Shown piece after piece: positions 16,301 through 24,796 of a DNA stretch of 55,316 nucleotides; positions within the stretch are counted from its first letter, which is position 1, and each line of letters opens with the position of its first letter. Source of the DNA: Desulfobulbaceae bacterium UBA2276 (GTDB lineage: Bacteria > Desulfobacterota > Desulfobulbia > Desulfobulbales > Desulfocapsaceae); the NCBI GenBank assembly GCA_002347085.1, contig DDWW01000056.1, forward strand, positions 1 to 55,316. The letters are read 5' to 3'. The position numbers were made by a program, and so were the translations under genes. A model generated the notes under the pieces. The model made no database searches. It was given only the letters and a program-made list of their open reading frames with translations, and had not been told where the DNA came from.

Positions 16301-16569
16301 AGATGCCCATGGTGGGAAAGGTCCAGGTGACCGAGACCATCCGTCCAGGGATCATCACCTTCACCATAGGCCATGCCCACTGGGCCACCGGCGCAGTTGA
16401 TCAGACCATCGACGGCAACATGATCAAGGGTGATCCGCGCCGCGCCGTTGGCATCAATGCCAATGCCGCCATGTGGGTGGACCCGCATCTCAAAAACACC
16501 TGCATGATCGACAAGGTGGGTGGGAGTGTCTCGTTTTATGACACCAAGGTGAAGCTGGTTAAGGTATAG
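13315..16569 (+). CDS. Tat-exported molybdopterin oxidoreductase, TtrA/SrdA-like catalytic subunit
   Basis: A 1084-residue enzyme of the DMSO reductase family. SRRDFLQKTALAG near residue 17 is a twin-arginine signal. C72-x2-C75-x3-C79 and C124 bind a [4Fe-4S] cluster; the 44-residue gap before the last cysteine is long and resembles tetrathionate (TtrA) and selenate (SrdA) reductases more than ArrA. C286 in HTTVCQGSLYFAS is the probable molybdenum ligand. The C-terminus (about 960-1084) is the dinucleotide-binding domain. It is longer than ArrA (about 850). A triheme cytochrome and ferredoxin subunit precede it; no NrfD-like membrane subunit is present. The ArsR-led operon argues for arsenate, but tetrathionate, selenate or polysulfide are possible. 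Confidence 0.88.
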   Translation: MNNLKKTQDKEERFGLSRRDFLQKTALAGCAALAATQLDFARMLISRVEAGELTAAEAYELMKAENTLYTVCLNCNTGCGIKVKVLDGVAVKIDGNPYNPFTLHPHLPMKEDIAKAAKLDSGICPKGQAGHQGAYDPYRISRVLKRAGKRGEGKWQAIPFDQAISEIVDGGLLFKQVPGEENRQVTGLKDLFVLKDAKVYEEMGKDVAALRKKKTPEEKQAAIAEFKIKHAANLDKLIDPDHPDFGPINNQFVYMWGRKKGGRADFAKRFTEQFGTNNTHGHTTVCQGSLYFASKALSEQYVGDTFKDGQKFYWQADQENSDYIMFVGANLFDANYGPSNRSPRITQRLADGKLKITVLDPRFSKLASKANRWVPVLPGSDAAFANGMARWILENKKFDAKYLGNANKAAATAGKETTWCNASWLIKLDKEGNLSSLLRASDIGLKEKETRKDKDDKEFNFEYLVTMQGGKPVAFDPNDEKEAVIGDLFVTAELDGKDGKKVKVKSGLQVLLETVSEKPITEYAKLCGIEAKVIEEVAKEFTSYGKKACVDMHRGPAQHTNGFYNISALMALNTLIGNYDWKGGMIVASTFNTDGTKTETQPFNFKKITPKAGKAFGLSIIRHDAKYEESTIFDKDKYPAKRNWWPLSSDVYEEILPSMADAYPYPVKALFSYMGAPTYSLPAGHTQIEALVNLERIPLYFASDITIGVTTVYADYIFPDLHYLERWEMQGSHPNMPVKVQPIRQPVIPSPNEIVTVFGEQQPISYEAVWLALAEKLGLPGFGPNGFGEGQPLTRPDDFYIRMVANVANDGKEPVADAQASEIELFIKSRRHLPKNVFDVDRWQAIAGANFAKVVHVLNRGGRFETQENSYKGDQVANKYGKLINLYQEKTAKCKDAFTGKHYLGMAKYMPIVDTLDQPPTEQSKGYDLQMITQRDVRMTKSRTISHQYLTDSMPENNIIIHTSDAKKLGIKSGDKVRVSSSTNPEGVWDLKNGTKMPMVGKVQVTETIRPGIITFTIGHAHWATGAVDQTIDGNMIKGDPRRAVGINANAAMWVDPHLKNTCMIDKVGGSVSFYDTKVKLVKV

Positions 16570-16590
16570 CTGGCTTCTTTCTGAAATGTT

Positions 16591-16632
16591 AACACAAACG
16601 GGCTGCCAATCTTCCGGCAGCCCGTTTGTGTT
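16591..16632 (+). terminator. Intrinsic terminator after the reductase operon
   Basis: A perfect 17-base stem (arms AACACAAACGGGCTGCC and GGCAGCCCGTTTGTGTT) with an 8-base loop, starting 22 bases after the reductase stop and ending in TTTAT. It marks the end of the arsR-acr3-reductase transcript. Confidence 0.88.
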
Positions 16633-16755
16633 TATAGAATCTATATATGTTCAAAAGCCAAGATGTTAGCTTTTTTGTATCAGTGCGATCAGTTGCATGT
16701 CAAGATCGTTCATATTTTCAAATTACGATAAGATGATAGGGACAACGAACACGGT

Positions 16756-16997
16756 TCAATATTCAATTTTGTGGGCATCAAAATAGTATCGGAACACCTC
16801 CTCAGCAAAGACCGACTTGTTGACACGGCAATTATATTATCTATGGCCTGGACTATATTTTCCGGCAAATGAAAAGGACATTGTTTTTTTGTTATCTTGT
16901 TTTTTGGTCTGCCGATTTTACGTTTTTCAACTATTCCAACCTCGGCCTTGCCGCTTGAGATAATCGATTCAAGATCATCCCCCAGTACCGCAGTCAA
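16756..16997 (-). pseudogene. Ribbon-helix-helix-type protein, frameshifted remnant
   Basis: The reading frame gives VEKRKIGRPKNK followed by FHLPENIVQAIDNIIAVS, the usual opening of small ribbon-helix-helix DNA-binding proteins (the GRPK tract before a beta-strand and helix). It then loses sense. Adding one base after GTGTC restores NKSVFAEEVFRYYFDAHK and a stop at 16756-16758, a plausible second helix. There is no ATG in frame near the start; a TTG at 16997 is the best candidate. It is likely a decayed antitoxin or partition-type regulator. No partner gene is visible nearby. Confidence 0.5.
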
Positions 16998-17120
16998 CAG
17001 GAAGATCCTTCCGGCCAGAACCCACTATTCCTCTGGGACAAACTCCCACAAACTCTGCGAACGAGGCAAAAAAAGAGGCTGACACCTTCAAAGTGCTTCC
17101 TGAAACGATCCAGCTACGGA

Positions 17121-17522
17121 CTATTTCCGTACAGATTGGATCGTCCCTACTCTCTGAACCCCTGGACACTCCCTGACCACCTGGTCCGAACACGTCTTAA
17201 AGTGATCCCAAAACGGATAGGTCCGGCATCCATCTGGTCGTACTGGATAGATAGAGCACTTCCTCTCTGCCCCTTGGAAAAAAATACATTCCAGGCCATC
17301 ATCGGCCACCCGTTCCTTACATGAGAATCTATTCCCTGAACGATCAAGATATCTTTCCATGAAGTCAATAAGATGTATCTGCAAGAATGCACTGATCCGG
17401 CTCATCTCCACATGATGGACCCACACCTTCCCTGATTCTCCGCAACAGCAATGACCAGGGCAGGTCTCACAGGCATCGGGATTAAACCCAAAATCGAACC
17501 CATCTTTCTGAATACTTTCCAT
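17121..17522 (-). CDS. YkgJ family cysteine-cluster protein
   Basis: A 133-residue protein matching the YkgJ/UPF0153 family (CxxCxxCC zinc- or iron-chelating domain). The start of the domain, ACETCPGHCCCGES, is near residue 18; further cysteines occur in RKCSIYPVRPDGCRTYPF, the family hallmark in the C-terminal half. Such proteins are thought to bind iron or zinc, but their function is unknown. The ATG at 17522 is preceded by GGAGGGAAG. It is monocistronic, with a hairpin overlapping its 3' end at 17105-17144. Confidence 0.85.
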   Translation of the reverse strand: MESIQKDGFDFGFNPDACETCPGHCCCGESGKVWVHHVEMSRISAFLQIHLIDFMERYLDRSGNRFSCKERVADDGLECIFFQGAERKCSIYPVRPDGCRTYPFWDHFKTCSDQVVRECPGVQRVGTIQSVRK

Positions 17523-17687
17523 TCTTCCCTCCCTTCCGACCCTGCTTTTTCAGCATGAAAAGCACATGCAGGATTTGCCATATTCAGTTATATTAACCAG
17601 AATATTTTACCACACCTTGCCTTTTGTCAACATCGTAACATCAGCTACTTTATTTCATAGCCCTATCGTCAGGAGACAGCAAAATAA

Positions 17688-18404
17688 ATGGTTACTCACG
17701 ACAAATACAAACACGCAACCGCACCCATACGATTTTATCCATTCCTCCAGCTCTTTCTCTTACCCCTGATCTTTCTGACCTACGCACCGGCCACTGCCGC
17801 CGACACCTACTCAATCTCCAGCGATTCGGAAGTAGCGGTCAGAAGATCTCCGGGAACTGAGTACAAAACCCTGGCCCGGCTCCAAAATGGAGACACAGTA
17901 ACCTCTCTTGAGGAGTCTGGGGATTGGGTCAGGGTACGAACGGCAAAGGATACGGAAGGATGGATACAGAAACAATACCTGAGTGATGCCCCATCTGCTG
18001 ACGACGCCTTCACCTTACCGACTGACAAGAATCAAAAAAGTGAACAACCAGCCACCTCAGAAAAGTCAGTCCCTTTGGGTGAACAAAATCTTAAGGCGGC
18101 ACCAACTGAGACAAAACCCTTACCCGAAAACACCCATGCTCAAAAAACAGAAGTCACTGCAACTCCTCTTCCGACTGAACCAGAACTGCCCGAGCCAGAC
18201 CAAAAGACCAATGAAACAAGCAAGTCAAATGAATCAATAGAGGATATCACGAACAAACTGGCAGCCGTAACCCTGGAAAACAAAAAGCTACGAGAAGAGA
18301 AACAGATACAATGGTTTCTGGCTGGGGGAGGGGTCTTTATTCTTGGGTGGATATTCGGACTCTTGGCCTGCAAGGCACGAAGACGTAAACCATCACTCCT
18401 TTAG
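17688..18404 (+). CDS. SH3-domain membrane-anchored protein (YgiM/TIGR04211-like)
   Basis: A 238-residue envelope protein. A signal segment ends near residue 38 (APATAADTYSI). Residues about 40-98 are a bacterial SH3 domain with VAVRRSPGTEYKTLARL and GDWVRVRTAKDTEGWIQ. A proline/threonine-rich linker and a short coiled coil (ITNKLAAVTLENKKLREEK) lead to a C-terminal membrane helix (FLAGGGVFILGWIFGLLAC) with positive residues on the cytoplasmic side. This is the layout of SH3-and-anchor proteins. Peptidoglycan binding is a usual assumption for the SH3 part. Confidence 0.83.
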   Translation: MVTHDKYKHATAPIRFYPFLQLFLLPLIFLTYAPATAADTYSISSDSEVAVRRSPGTEYKTLARLQNGDTVTSLEESGDWVRVRTAKDTEGWIQKQYLSDAPSADDAFTLPTDKNQKSEQPATSEKSVPLGEQNLKAAPTETKPLPENTHAQKTEVTATPLPTEPELPEPDQKTNETSKSNESIEDITNKLAAVTLENKKLREEKQIQWFLAGGGVFILGWIFGLLACKARRRKPSLL

Positions 18405-18461
18405 AGGCCGGTAAGCCGTAACAAGATGGCATAGAAGACTGATGCTTTACGACTCGTCTTA

Positions 18462-19262
18462 TTATGCCGCACCAATTGCCGTGGCTATCTGGATAGCCTG
18501 TCGGCTCGATGCCACATCATGCACCCGGACAATAGACACCCCTTGCGCCACCGCGAGAGCCGAAACAACTGCAGTCGCGATATCTCTCTCTTCTGCTACT
18601 TGTTTACCAGTAAGATCGCCAAGAAATCGCTTGCGGGAGTGGCCAAGCAGGATGGGTTGCCCTATCGAGGCCAAGGCTGACAGGTTTTTGAGGATGGTCA
18701 GATTATGGGCGAGAGTCTTGCCGAAACCAATCCCGGGATCGAGAATAATACGGCGGCAATCAACCCCTAGCGCCTGCAACCAGGAAAGCCGCTCACGGAA
18801 GAAAGCAGTGATCTCCGCGACCACATCCTGATAATGAGGCTGAACCTGCATGTCCCCAGGCGTCCCTTGCATGTGCATGATAACCACCGGAACCTCGGTT
18901 GCACGCACCAGCTCGATCATTGCGGGATCATGCCGTAAAGCTGAGACATCATTGATCATATCGGCACCGGCCCCAAGGGCCTGATGCGCAACCGTTGCCT
19001 TGCTGGTGTCTATGGAGATGGGCAGGGAATATTTCTTGCGAATGGAGATAATAGCGGGAATGACCCGCCGAAGTTCTTCTTCGGCGGAGACGGGCACAGC
19101 AAAGGGGCGGGTGGATTCTCCCCCCACATCCAAGAGGTCGGCACCCGCCGCGACCAAGGCATCTGCCTGGGCCACGGCGCTGGCATGGGTACAATAACGC
19201 CCACCATCCGAAAAGGAATCAGGGGTCACATTGATGATCCCCATAATCCGTACCCAGGCCAA
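18462..19262 (-). CDS. folP: Dihydropteroate synthase
   Basis: A TIM-barrel enzyme of folate synthesis that joins p-aminobenzoate to hydroxymethyl-dihydropterin pyrophosphate. Diagnostic motifs are MGIINVTPDSFSDGG at the N-terminus, DVGGESTRPF, ILDPGIGFGKT, GHSRKRFLG and RVHDVASSRQA at the end. The frame stays open into ftsH, but the sensible start is the TTG at 19262, which follows AGGGGGAT by 6 bases and gives 266 residues; the ATG at 19244 would remove part of the first strand. It lies just after ftsH on the same strand, the classical ftsH-folP order. Confidence 0.93.
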   Translation of the reverse strand: MAWVRIMGIINVTPDSFSDGGRYCTHASAVAQADALVAAGADLLDVGGESTRPFAVPVSAEEELRRVIPAIISIRKKYSLPISIDTSKATVAHQALGAGADMINDVSALRHDPAMIELVRATEVPVVIMHMQGTPGDMQVQPHYQDVVAEITAFFRERLSWLQALGVDCRRIILDPGIGFGKTLAHNLTILKNLSALASIGQPILLGHSRKRFLGDLTGKQVAEERDIATAVVSALAVAQGVSIVRVHDVASSRQAIQIATAIGAA

Positions 19263-19275
19263 AAGAGATCCCCCT

Positions 19276-21231
19276 TTACCCTTTCTCTTCTTCCGTGCCC
19301 GAGGATACCCCACTGGCTGTTTCCGTCGTTTGGACGGGCTCAATGTTGTCTATCTCCTCTGAGGCGGGCTTTGCTTCTTGTGCCCTTTTACCTGATTTCA
19401 CCTCCGACTCCACCATCCGTTCATATTGCCCCGGACGCAGTTCAGCCAGAATCCGCTCAATATCATCAAGGACAATGGTCTCTTTCTCCAGCAACTCATC
19501 GGCCATCCGGGTCAGGACATCACGATGCTCGATCAAAAGGGCTGTGGTCTGGACGGTAGCCTCATCAATAATCTTTGTTACCGCCCCATCAATCTTACGG
19601 GCAGTATCCTCACTAAAATCACGATGCTGGGCAATCTCACGCCCCAGAAAGATCTGTTCCTCCTTCTTGCCATAGGTAAGCGCCCCCAGCTCTTCACTCA
19701 TTCCCCACTCGCAGACCATTTTCCTGGCCATATCGGTCGCTCGCTGCAGATCATTGCCGGCGCCGGTGGTAATCTCATTAAAAATGATCTTTTCGGCTAT
19801 CCGTCCGCCAAAGAGGATGCAGAGCGTATGCTCAAGAAAGGTCTTGGAATGGGTATATCTCTCTTCGGTCGGCAACTGCATGGTCAAGCCCAGTGCCCGG
19901 CCCCGAGGAATAATGGTGACCTTATGGATCGGATCGGTGTCAGGCAGCAAACGGGCCACCAGGGCATGACCAGCCTCATGGTAGGCCGTAACCTCTTTTT
20001 CCTTCTCAGTAATGACCATCGATCGCCGCTCGGCACCCATCATGATCTTGTCCTTGGCCCGATCCAGCATATCCTTGGTGATCTTTTTGGCATCTTCTCG
20101 AGCTGCCATGAGTGCCGCTTCATTGATCAGGTTCTCAAGATCAGCTCCAGAAAAACCTGGGGTGCCGCGAGCAATAACGGCCATATCAACATCTTCATCC
20201 ATGCTCTTGGTCTTATTACCGTAGATTTCCAGAATCTGCTGCCGCCCCTTCACATCGGGAACCGGTACCACCACCTGCCGGTCAAAACGACCCGGACGCA
20301 GCAGGGCCGGATCAAGGACATCAGGTCGGTTGGTGGCGGCCACGATGATCACGCCCTCATTTTTATCAAAGCCGTCCATCTCAACGAGCAATTGATTCAA
20401 AGTCTGTTCCCGTTCATCATGACCACCCCCGAGGCCTGCGCCACGATGCCGACCCACCGCATCTATCTCATCAATAAAGATAATGCAGGGGGCGTTTTTC
20501 TTGCCTTGCTCAAACAGATCGCGCACCCGGGAGGCACCAACCCCTACAAACATCTCCACGAAATCCGAGCCGGAGATGGTGAAAAAAGGGACATCGGCCT
20601 CACCGGCAATGGCCTTGGCCAGCAAGGTCTTGCCGGTGCCAGGGGCACCAGCCAGCAATACCCCTTTGGGGATGCGGCCTCCAAGCTTGGTGAATTTCTG
20701 GGGATCTCGCAAAAAATCGATAATCTCTTCCAGCTCTTCCTTGGCCTCATCAATACCGGCAACATCGGCAAAGGTAACCTTGCTCTCACCTTTTTCCATA
20801 AGCTTGGCCTTGTTTTTGCCAAAAGACAGGGCTCCCCCTTTGCCACCCATCTGCATCTGGCGCATGAAGAAGACCCAGACCCCGATCAGCAACAACATGG
20901 GAAACCAGGAGACAAATATCGTCATCATCCAGGAGTCTTTCTGCAACTCCTTGACCGTGATATCCACTCCATTTTTCCGCAAATTAGAGATCAGCTCATC
21001 ATCATTGGCGGGATAGATGGTCTTAAAGGGTTTTCCATCCTGCAGGACACCGGAGATAACATCACTATCGATCGCGACCTTGCTGATCCCCTTGCTCTCG
21101 ACCTGGGCCATAAACTCGCTGTAGGTCAGGGTATTCGAGTTACCTTGAGGCTTGTTAAAAAGATTAAAGAGCAGGATCATAGTCAGACCAATCACCAGCC
21201 ACATGGATAAATTCTTATAAAAAGTATTCAA
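19276..21231 (-). CDS. ftsH: ATP-dependent zinc metalloprotease FtsH
   Basis: A 651-residue membrane-anchored AAA+ protease that degrades misassembled membrane proteins and some regulators. Two N-terminal membrane segments (about 10-26 and 106-123) flank a periplasmic domain. Walker A is GAPGTGKT at 195-202, Walker B IIFIDEIDAVG, the second region of homology NRPDVLDPALLRPGRFDRQ, and the zinc site HEAGH at 418-422. The start codon is TTG at 21231 with GGAGG 5 bases upstream; no ATG lies near enough to give a full first membrane helix. folP follows 13 bases downstream. Confidence 0.97.
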   Translation of the reverse strand: MNTFYKNLSMWLVIGLTMILLFNLFNKPQGNSNTLTYSEFMAQVESKGISKVAIDSDVISGVLQDGKPFKTIYPANDDELISNLRKNGVDITVKELQKDSWMMTIFVSWFPMLLLIGVWVFFMRQMQMGGKGGALSFGKNKAKLMEKGESKVTFADVAGIDEAKEELEEIIDFLRDPQKFTKLGGRIPKGVLLAGAPGTGKTLLAKAIAGEADVPFFTISGSDFVEMFVGVGASRVRDLFEQGKKNAPCIIFIDEIDAVGRHRGAGLGGGHDEREQTLNQLLVEMDGFDKNEGVIIVAATNRPDVLDPALLRPGRFDRQVVVPVPDVKGRQQILEIYGNKTKSMDEDVDMAVIARGTPGFSGADLENLINEAALMAAREDAKKITKDMLDRAKDKIMMGAERRSMVITEKEKEVTAYHEAGHALVARLLPDTDPIHKVTIIPRGRALGLTMQLPTEERYTHSKTFLEHTLCILFGGRIAEKIIFNEITTGAGNDLQRATDMARKMVCEWGMSEELGALTYGKKEEQIFLGREIAQHRDFSEDTARKIDGAVTKIIDEATVQTTALLIEHRDVLTRMADELLEKETIVLDDIERILAELRPGQYERMVESEVKSGKRAQEAKPASEEIDNIEPVQTTETASGVSSGTEEEKG

Positions 21232-21432
21232 CGAAACCTCCGGTATCTCTGATATTTTTAACAGGCCTTTAAGCTTGAAATCTACAATATGGACACGACC
21301 AAAACAGCATCTCTTGGCAACAACAATCCTATCACAGTAAGGCCAAAGCAGACATTGTCGAGACCTGATTATTAAATTTTGATCTACTGAGCTTTATTTC
21401 CCCGTTATTTAACATTTTTTTTCAGAGTGCTC

Positions 21433-24400
21433 TCAAGTGAAAGCCTGAATAGGCTGCACTTCCATATCGCTCACCCGTAAGGCCTGCATCGCCATGACCA
21501 CCGATACCGCCCCACTACTCGTCGTCGTATAGGGAATTCGCAGTTCAAGCGCCGCCCGACGAATTAGATAGGAGTCCTCGGTAGTCCGTCTCCCCAGTGA
21601 GGTGTTCACCACCCAGGCCACCTGTTTATCTCGCAGTTTATCGAGGATATGCGGCCGCCCCTCGGATATTTTATTGATCCGGGTACAGGCAACCCCATGC
21701 TGCTGGAGGTAGTCGGCGGTCCCTCTGGTGGCCAGCAGGGAATACTCCATCGCCACCAGATCTCGGGCCGCATCCACAATTCCAGCTTTGTCGCCATCAC
21801 GCACACTGATAAATACCGTGCCCGATGTCGGCAGGGTGACTCCAGCAGCAAGCTGCGCCTTGGCTAAGGCCAGCCCCAGATTAGCATCAATCCCCATTAC
21901 CTCCCCGGTGGATTTCATCTCGGGGCCAAGCAGGGTGTCCACGTTCTTGAAACGGTCAAAGGGAAAGACCGCCTCCTTGACCGCCCAATGCTTGATCACA
22001 ACCTCGGTGGTCAAGCCAAGCTGTTCCAGGGTCATACCCATCATCACCTTGGTGGCCAGTTTAGCCAGCGGCACACCGGTTGCCTTGCTGACAAAAGGAA
22101 CCGTCCGCGAGGCGCGGGGATTGACCTCAAGGATATACAGATTTTCATCCTTGACCGCATATTGCACATTCATCAGACCAATCACGCCAAGCTCTTGGGC
22201 CATGGCCCTGGTGGCCTGTTTGATCTCTTCAATGAGTCCAGCGGACAGGGTATCAGGCGGCAGGACACAGGAAGAATCACCGGAATGAATACCGGCCTCC
22301 TCTATATGCTCCATGATCCCACCGATAATGGTCTTCTTCCCGTCACAGATGGCATCAACATCCACCTCAATGGCATCCTCGAGAAACTTGTCGATCAGCA
22401 CCGGGTGTTTGTTGCCGGTCATGCCCGGTTTGGCCATGAATTCGCGAATGCCCCGTTCACTATAGACAATCCGCATATCCCGGCCACCGAGGACATACGA
22501 GGGTCGAACCACCACCGGATAGCCAATACGCGCTGCGGCGGCAAGGGCCTCGTCCAGGGTGAAAACCGTATCGTTGTTGGGCTGACGCAGGTTCAGCTTC
22601 TGCAAAAACTGCTGAAAGCGCTTACGGTCTTCCGCCCGATCAATGGAATCCGGCGGCGTGCCAATAATGGGCACGCCGGCTTCGGCCAGGGCCACAGCCA
22701 GATTCAACGGGGTCTGGCCGCCAAACTGGACAATTACCCCATCAGGTTGTTCCAGATCAATAATATTGAGCACATCTTCCAGGGTCAGGGGCTCAAAATA
22801 GAGCTTGTCCGAGGTATCATAGTCGGTGGACACGGTCTCAGGATTGGAATTGACCATAATCGACTCCACCCCGATCTCCGCCAGGGCAAAGGCGGCATGG
22901 ACACAACAGTAGTCAAACTCGATTCCCTGACCAATCCGATTCGGCCCGCCGCCCAGGATCATCACCTTTTTCCGCTCCGACCGGCCAGCCTCATTCTCCT
23001 GCTCATAGGTGGAATAATAATAGGGGGTATAGGATTCAAACTCGGCGGCACAGGTATCAACCAATTTATAGACCGGCGTGACCCCTAAGTGTTTGCGCCG
23101 GGCGCGCACCTCGTCTCGGGAGGTGGTGGTAAGAAAGGCCAGCTGCGTATCCGAGAACCCGTACTGTTTGCATTTTCGCAGGAAATCACGTCCCAGCCCC
23201 GAAATCCCGGCAGCGCCTTGCTGCCGGATCTCCTGTTCAAGCCCCACTATCTGCTCAAGATTGCGCAGGAACCAGGGATCAATCTGGGAGAGCTTGTAGA
23301 TATGCTCAACCGCCATGCCCCGGCGCAGGGCCTCATGAAGATAACAGACCCGCTTGGAACTCGGCACCCGCAGTCCCGCTTCCAGTTCAAAGGTCTCCAG
23401 ATGATCAAGCAACTCCTTGCCATCAGCACCAAAACCGGCACGCCCGGTCTCCAGCGAGCGCATGGCCTTCTGAAAGGCCTCTTTAAAGGTGCGGCCAATA
23501 GCCATGGTCTCACCTACGGATTTCATGGCCGTGCTCAGGATATCCTCGGCCTCGGGAAATTTCTCAAAGGTAAAACGGGGGATCTTGACCACACAATAAT
23601 CAATGGTCGGCTCGAAGGCGGCGTAGGTCTCGCGGGTAATATCATTTTTGAGCTCATCGAGGGTAAAACCCACGGCCAGTTTGGCGGCAATCTTGGCGAT
23701 GGGAAAACCGGTGGCCTTGGAGGCCAAGGCCGAACTACGGGAGACCCGAGGGTTCATCTCGATAATCATCAATTCGCCGTCTTTGGGGTTGACCGCAAAC
23801 TGGACGTTGGAGCCTCCGGTCTCTACCCCGATCTCCCGGATAATGGCAATGGCCGCGTCCCGCATCTCCTGATATTGACGATCGGTCAAGGTCTGCGCAG
23901 GAGCCACGGTAATGGAATCACCGGTATGCACCCCCATGGCATCCATATTCTCGATGGAGCAGATGATAACCACGTTGTCCTTGCAATCACGCATCACCTC
24001 AAGCTCAAACTCCTTCCAACCCAGCAGACTGCGCTCAACCATGATCTCGGTGGTCATGGACAGATCAAGACCGCACAAAGACAGAGTCTCAAGCTCCTGA
24101 CGGTTATAGGCCACGCCGCCCCCGGTTCCGCCCAGGGTAAAACTGGGGCGAACAATCACCGGAAAACCAATGGTATCACCGGCCAGCATGGCATCTTCCA
24201 GGGTATGAACAATGGCGGATTCCGGCACTTTGAGGCCAATGGCCTGCATAGCCGCCCGGAACTCTTCCCGCCCCTCTGCCTTTTTAATGACATCAACCCT
24301 GGCGGCCAACATCTCCACCTTGTACTTATCAAGGACACCAGACTCGGCCAACTTAATGGCGACATTGAGCGCGGTCTGCCCGCCTAAGGTCGGCAGGAGG

Positions 24401-24654
24401 GCGTCAGGGCGTTCCTTTTCAATGACCTTCGCCACCATCTCCGGGGTAATGGGCTCTATATACGTGCGGTCGGCAAGCTCCGGGTCAGTCATAATAGTGG
24501 CCGGATTGGAGTTGATGAGAACGACCTCGTACCCCTCTTCCTTTAAGGCCTTGACCGCCTGGGCACCGGAATAATCAAACTCGCAGGCCTGACTGATAAT
24601 AATGGGGCCAGAGCCAATGATCAGGATCTTATGGATATCGGTTCGTTTTGGCAT
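21433..24654 (-). CDS. carB: Carbamoyl-phosphate synthase large subunit
   Basis: A 1073-residue enzyme that makes carbamoyl phosphate from bicarbonate, ammonia and two ATP, for pyrimidine and arginine synthesis. Two homologous ATP-grasp halves are visible: each starts with an ILIGSGPI/ILGGGPNRIGQ motif (residues about 10 and 567) and carries EVNPR or EMNPR near its metal site. The C-terminal allosteric domain follows about residue 940. Length is normal for the family. carA lies upstream on the same strand, separated by about 140 bases without a gene. Confidence 0.97.
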   Translation of the reverse strand: MPKRTDIHKILIIGSGPIIISQACEFDYSGAQAVKALKEEGYEVVLINSNPATIMTDPELADRTYIEPITPEMVAKVIEKERPDALLPTLGGQTALNVAIKLAESGVLDKYKVEMLAARVDVIKKAEGREEFRAAMQAIGLKVPESAIVHTLEDAMLAGDTIGFPVIVRPSFTLGGTGGGVAYNRQELETLSLCGLDLSMTTEIMVERSLLGWKEFELEVMRDCKDNVVIICSIENMDAMGVHTGDSITVAPAQTLTDRQYQEMRDAAIAIIREIGVETGGSNVQFAVNPKDGELMIIEMNPRVSRSSALASKATGFPIAKIAAKLAVGFTLDELKNDITRETYAAFEPTIDYCVVKIPRFTFEKFPEAEDILSTAMKSVGETMAIGRTFKEAFQKAMRSLETGRAGFGADGKELLDHLETFELEAGLRVPSSKRVCYLHEALRRGMAVEHIYKLSQIDPWFLRNLEQIVGLEQEIRQQGAAGISGLGRDFLRKCKQYGFSDTQLAFLTTTSRDEVRARRKHLGVTPVYKLVDTCAAEFESYTPYYYSTYEQENEAGRSERKKVMILGGGPNRIGQGIEFDYCCVHAAFALAEIGVESIMVNSNPETVSTDYDTSDKLYFEPLTLEDVLNIIDLEQPDGVIVQFGGQTPLNLAVALAEAGVPIIGTPPDSIDRAEDRKRFQQFLQKLNLRQPNNDTVFTLDEALAAAARIGYPVVVRPSYVLGGRDMRIVYSERGIREFMAKPGMTGNKHPVLIDKFLEDAIEVDVDAICDGKKTIIGGIMEHIEEAGIHSGDSSCVLPPDTLSAGLIEEIKQATRAMAQELGVIGLMNVQYAVKDENLYILEVNPRASRTVPFVSKATGVPLAKLATKVMMGMTLEQLGLTTEVVIKHWAVKEAVFPFDRFKNVDTLLGPEMKSTGEVMGIDANLGLALAKAQLAAGVTLPTSGTVFISVRDGDKAGIVDAARDLVAMEYSLLATRGTADYLQQHGVACTRINKISEGRPHILDKLRDKQVAWVVNTSLGRRTTEDSYLIRRAALELRIPYTTTSSGAVSVVMAMQALRVSDMEVQPIQAFT

Positions 24655-24796
24655 GAGACACTCAAATATAAAATTAAGAAATAGGAATTAAGGTATTATG
24701 TATGTAATAGGTATCTTGAGCAGGTAAGTGAGTTAGCAGTTGGAAATTACAGAGATAAAATTTAATTTCAACCTGTAGTTTCCTCATTCTTGATTC

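Noticed and set aside
13315..16569. Naming the catalytic subunit ArrA
   Set aside because: The length (1084), the 44-residue spacing to the fourth cluster cysteine and the surrounding motifs resemble TtrA/SrdA, not ArrA; the arsenic link rests on context only.
19426..21210. Plus-strand open frame of 594 codons opposite ftsH
   Set aside because: Shadow of the highly conserved ftsH gene; no recognisable domain and composition typical of reverse-strand artefacts.
21988..24387. Plus-strand open frames of 366 and 432 codons opposite carB
   Set aside because: Both mirror the carB codon pattern and show no family signal or ribosome site.
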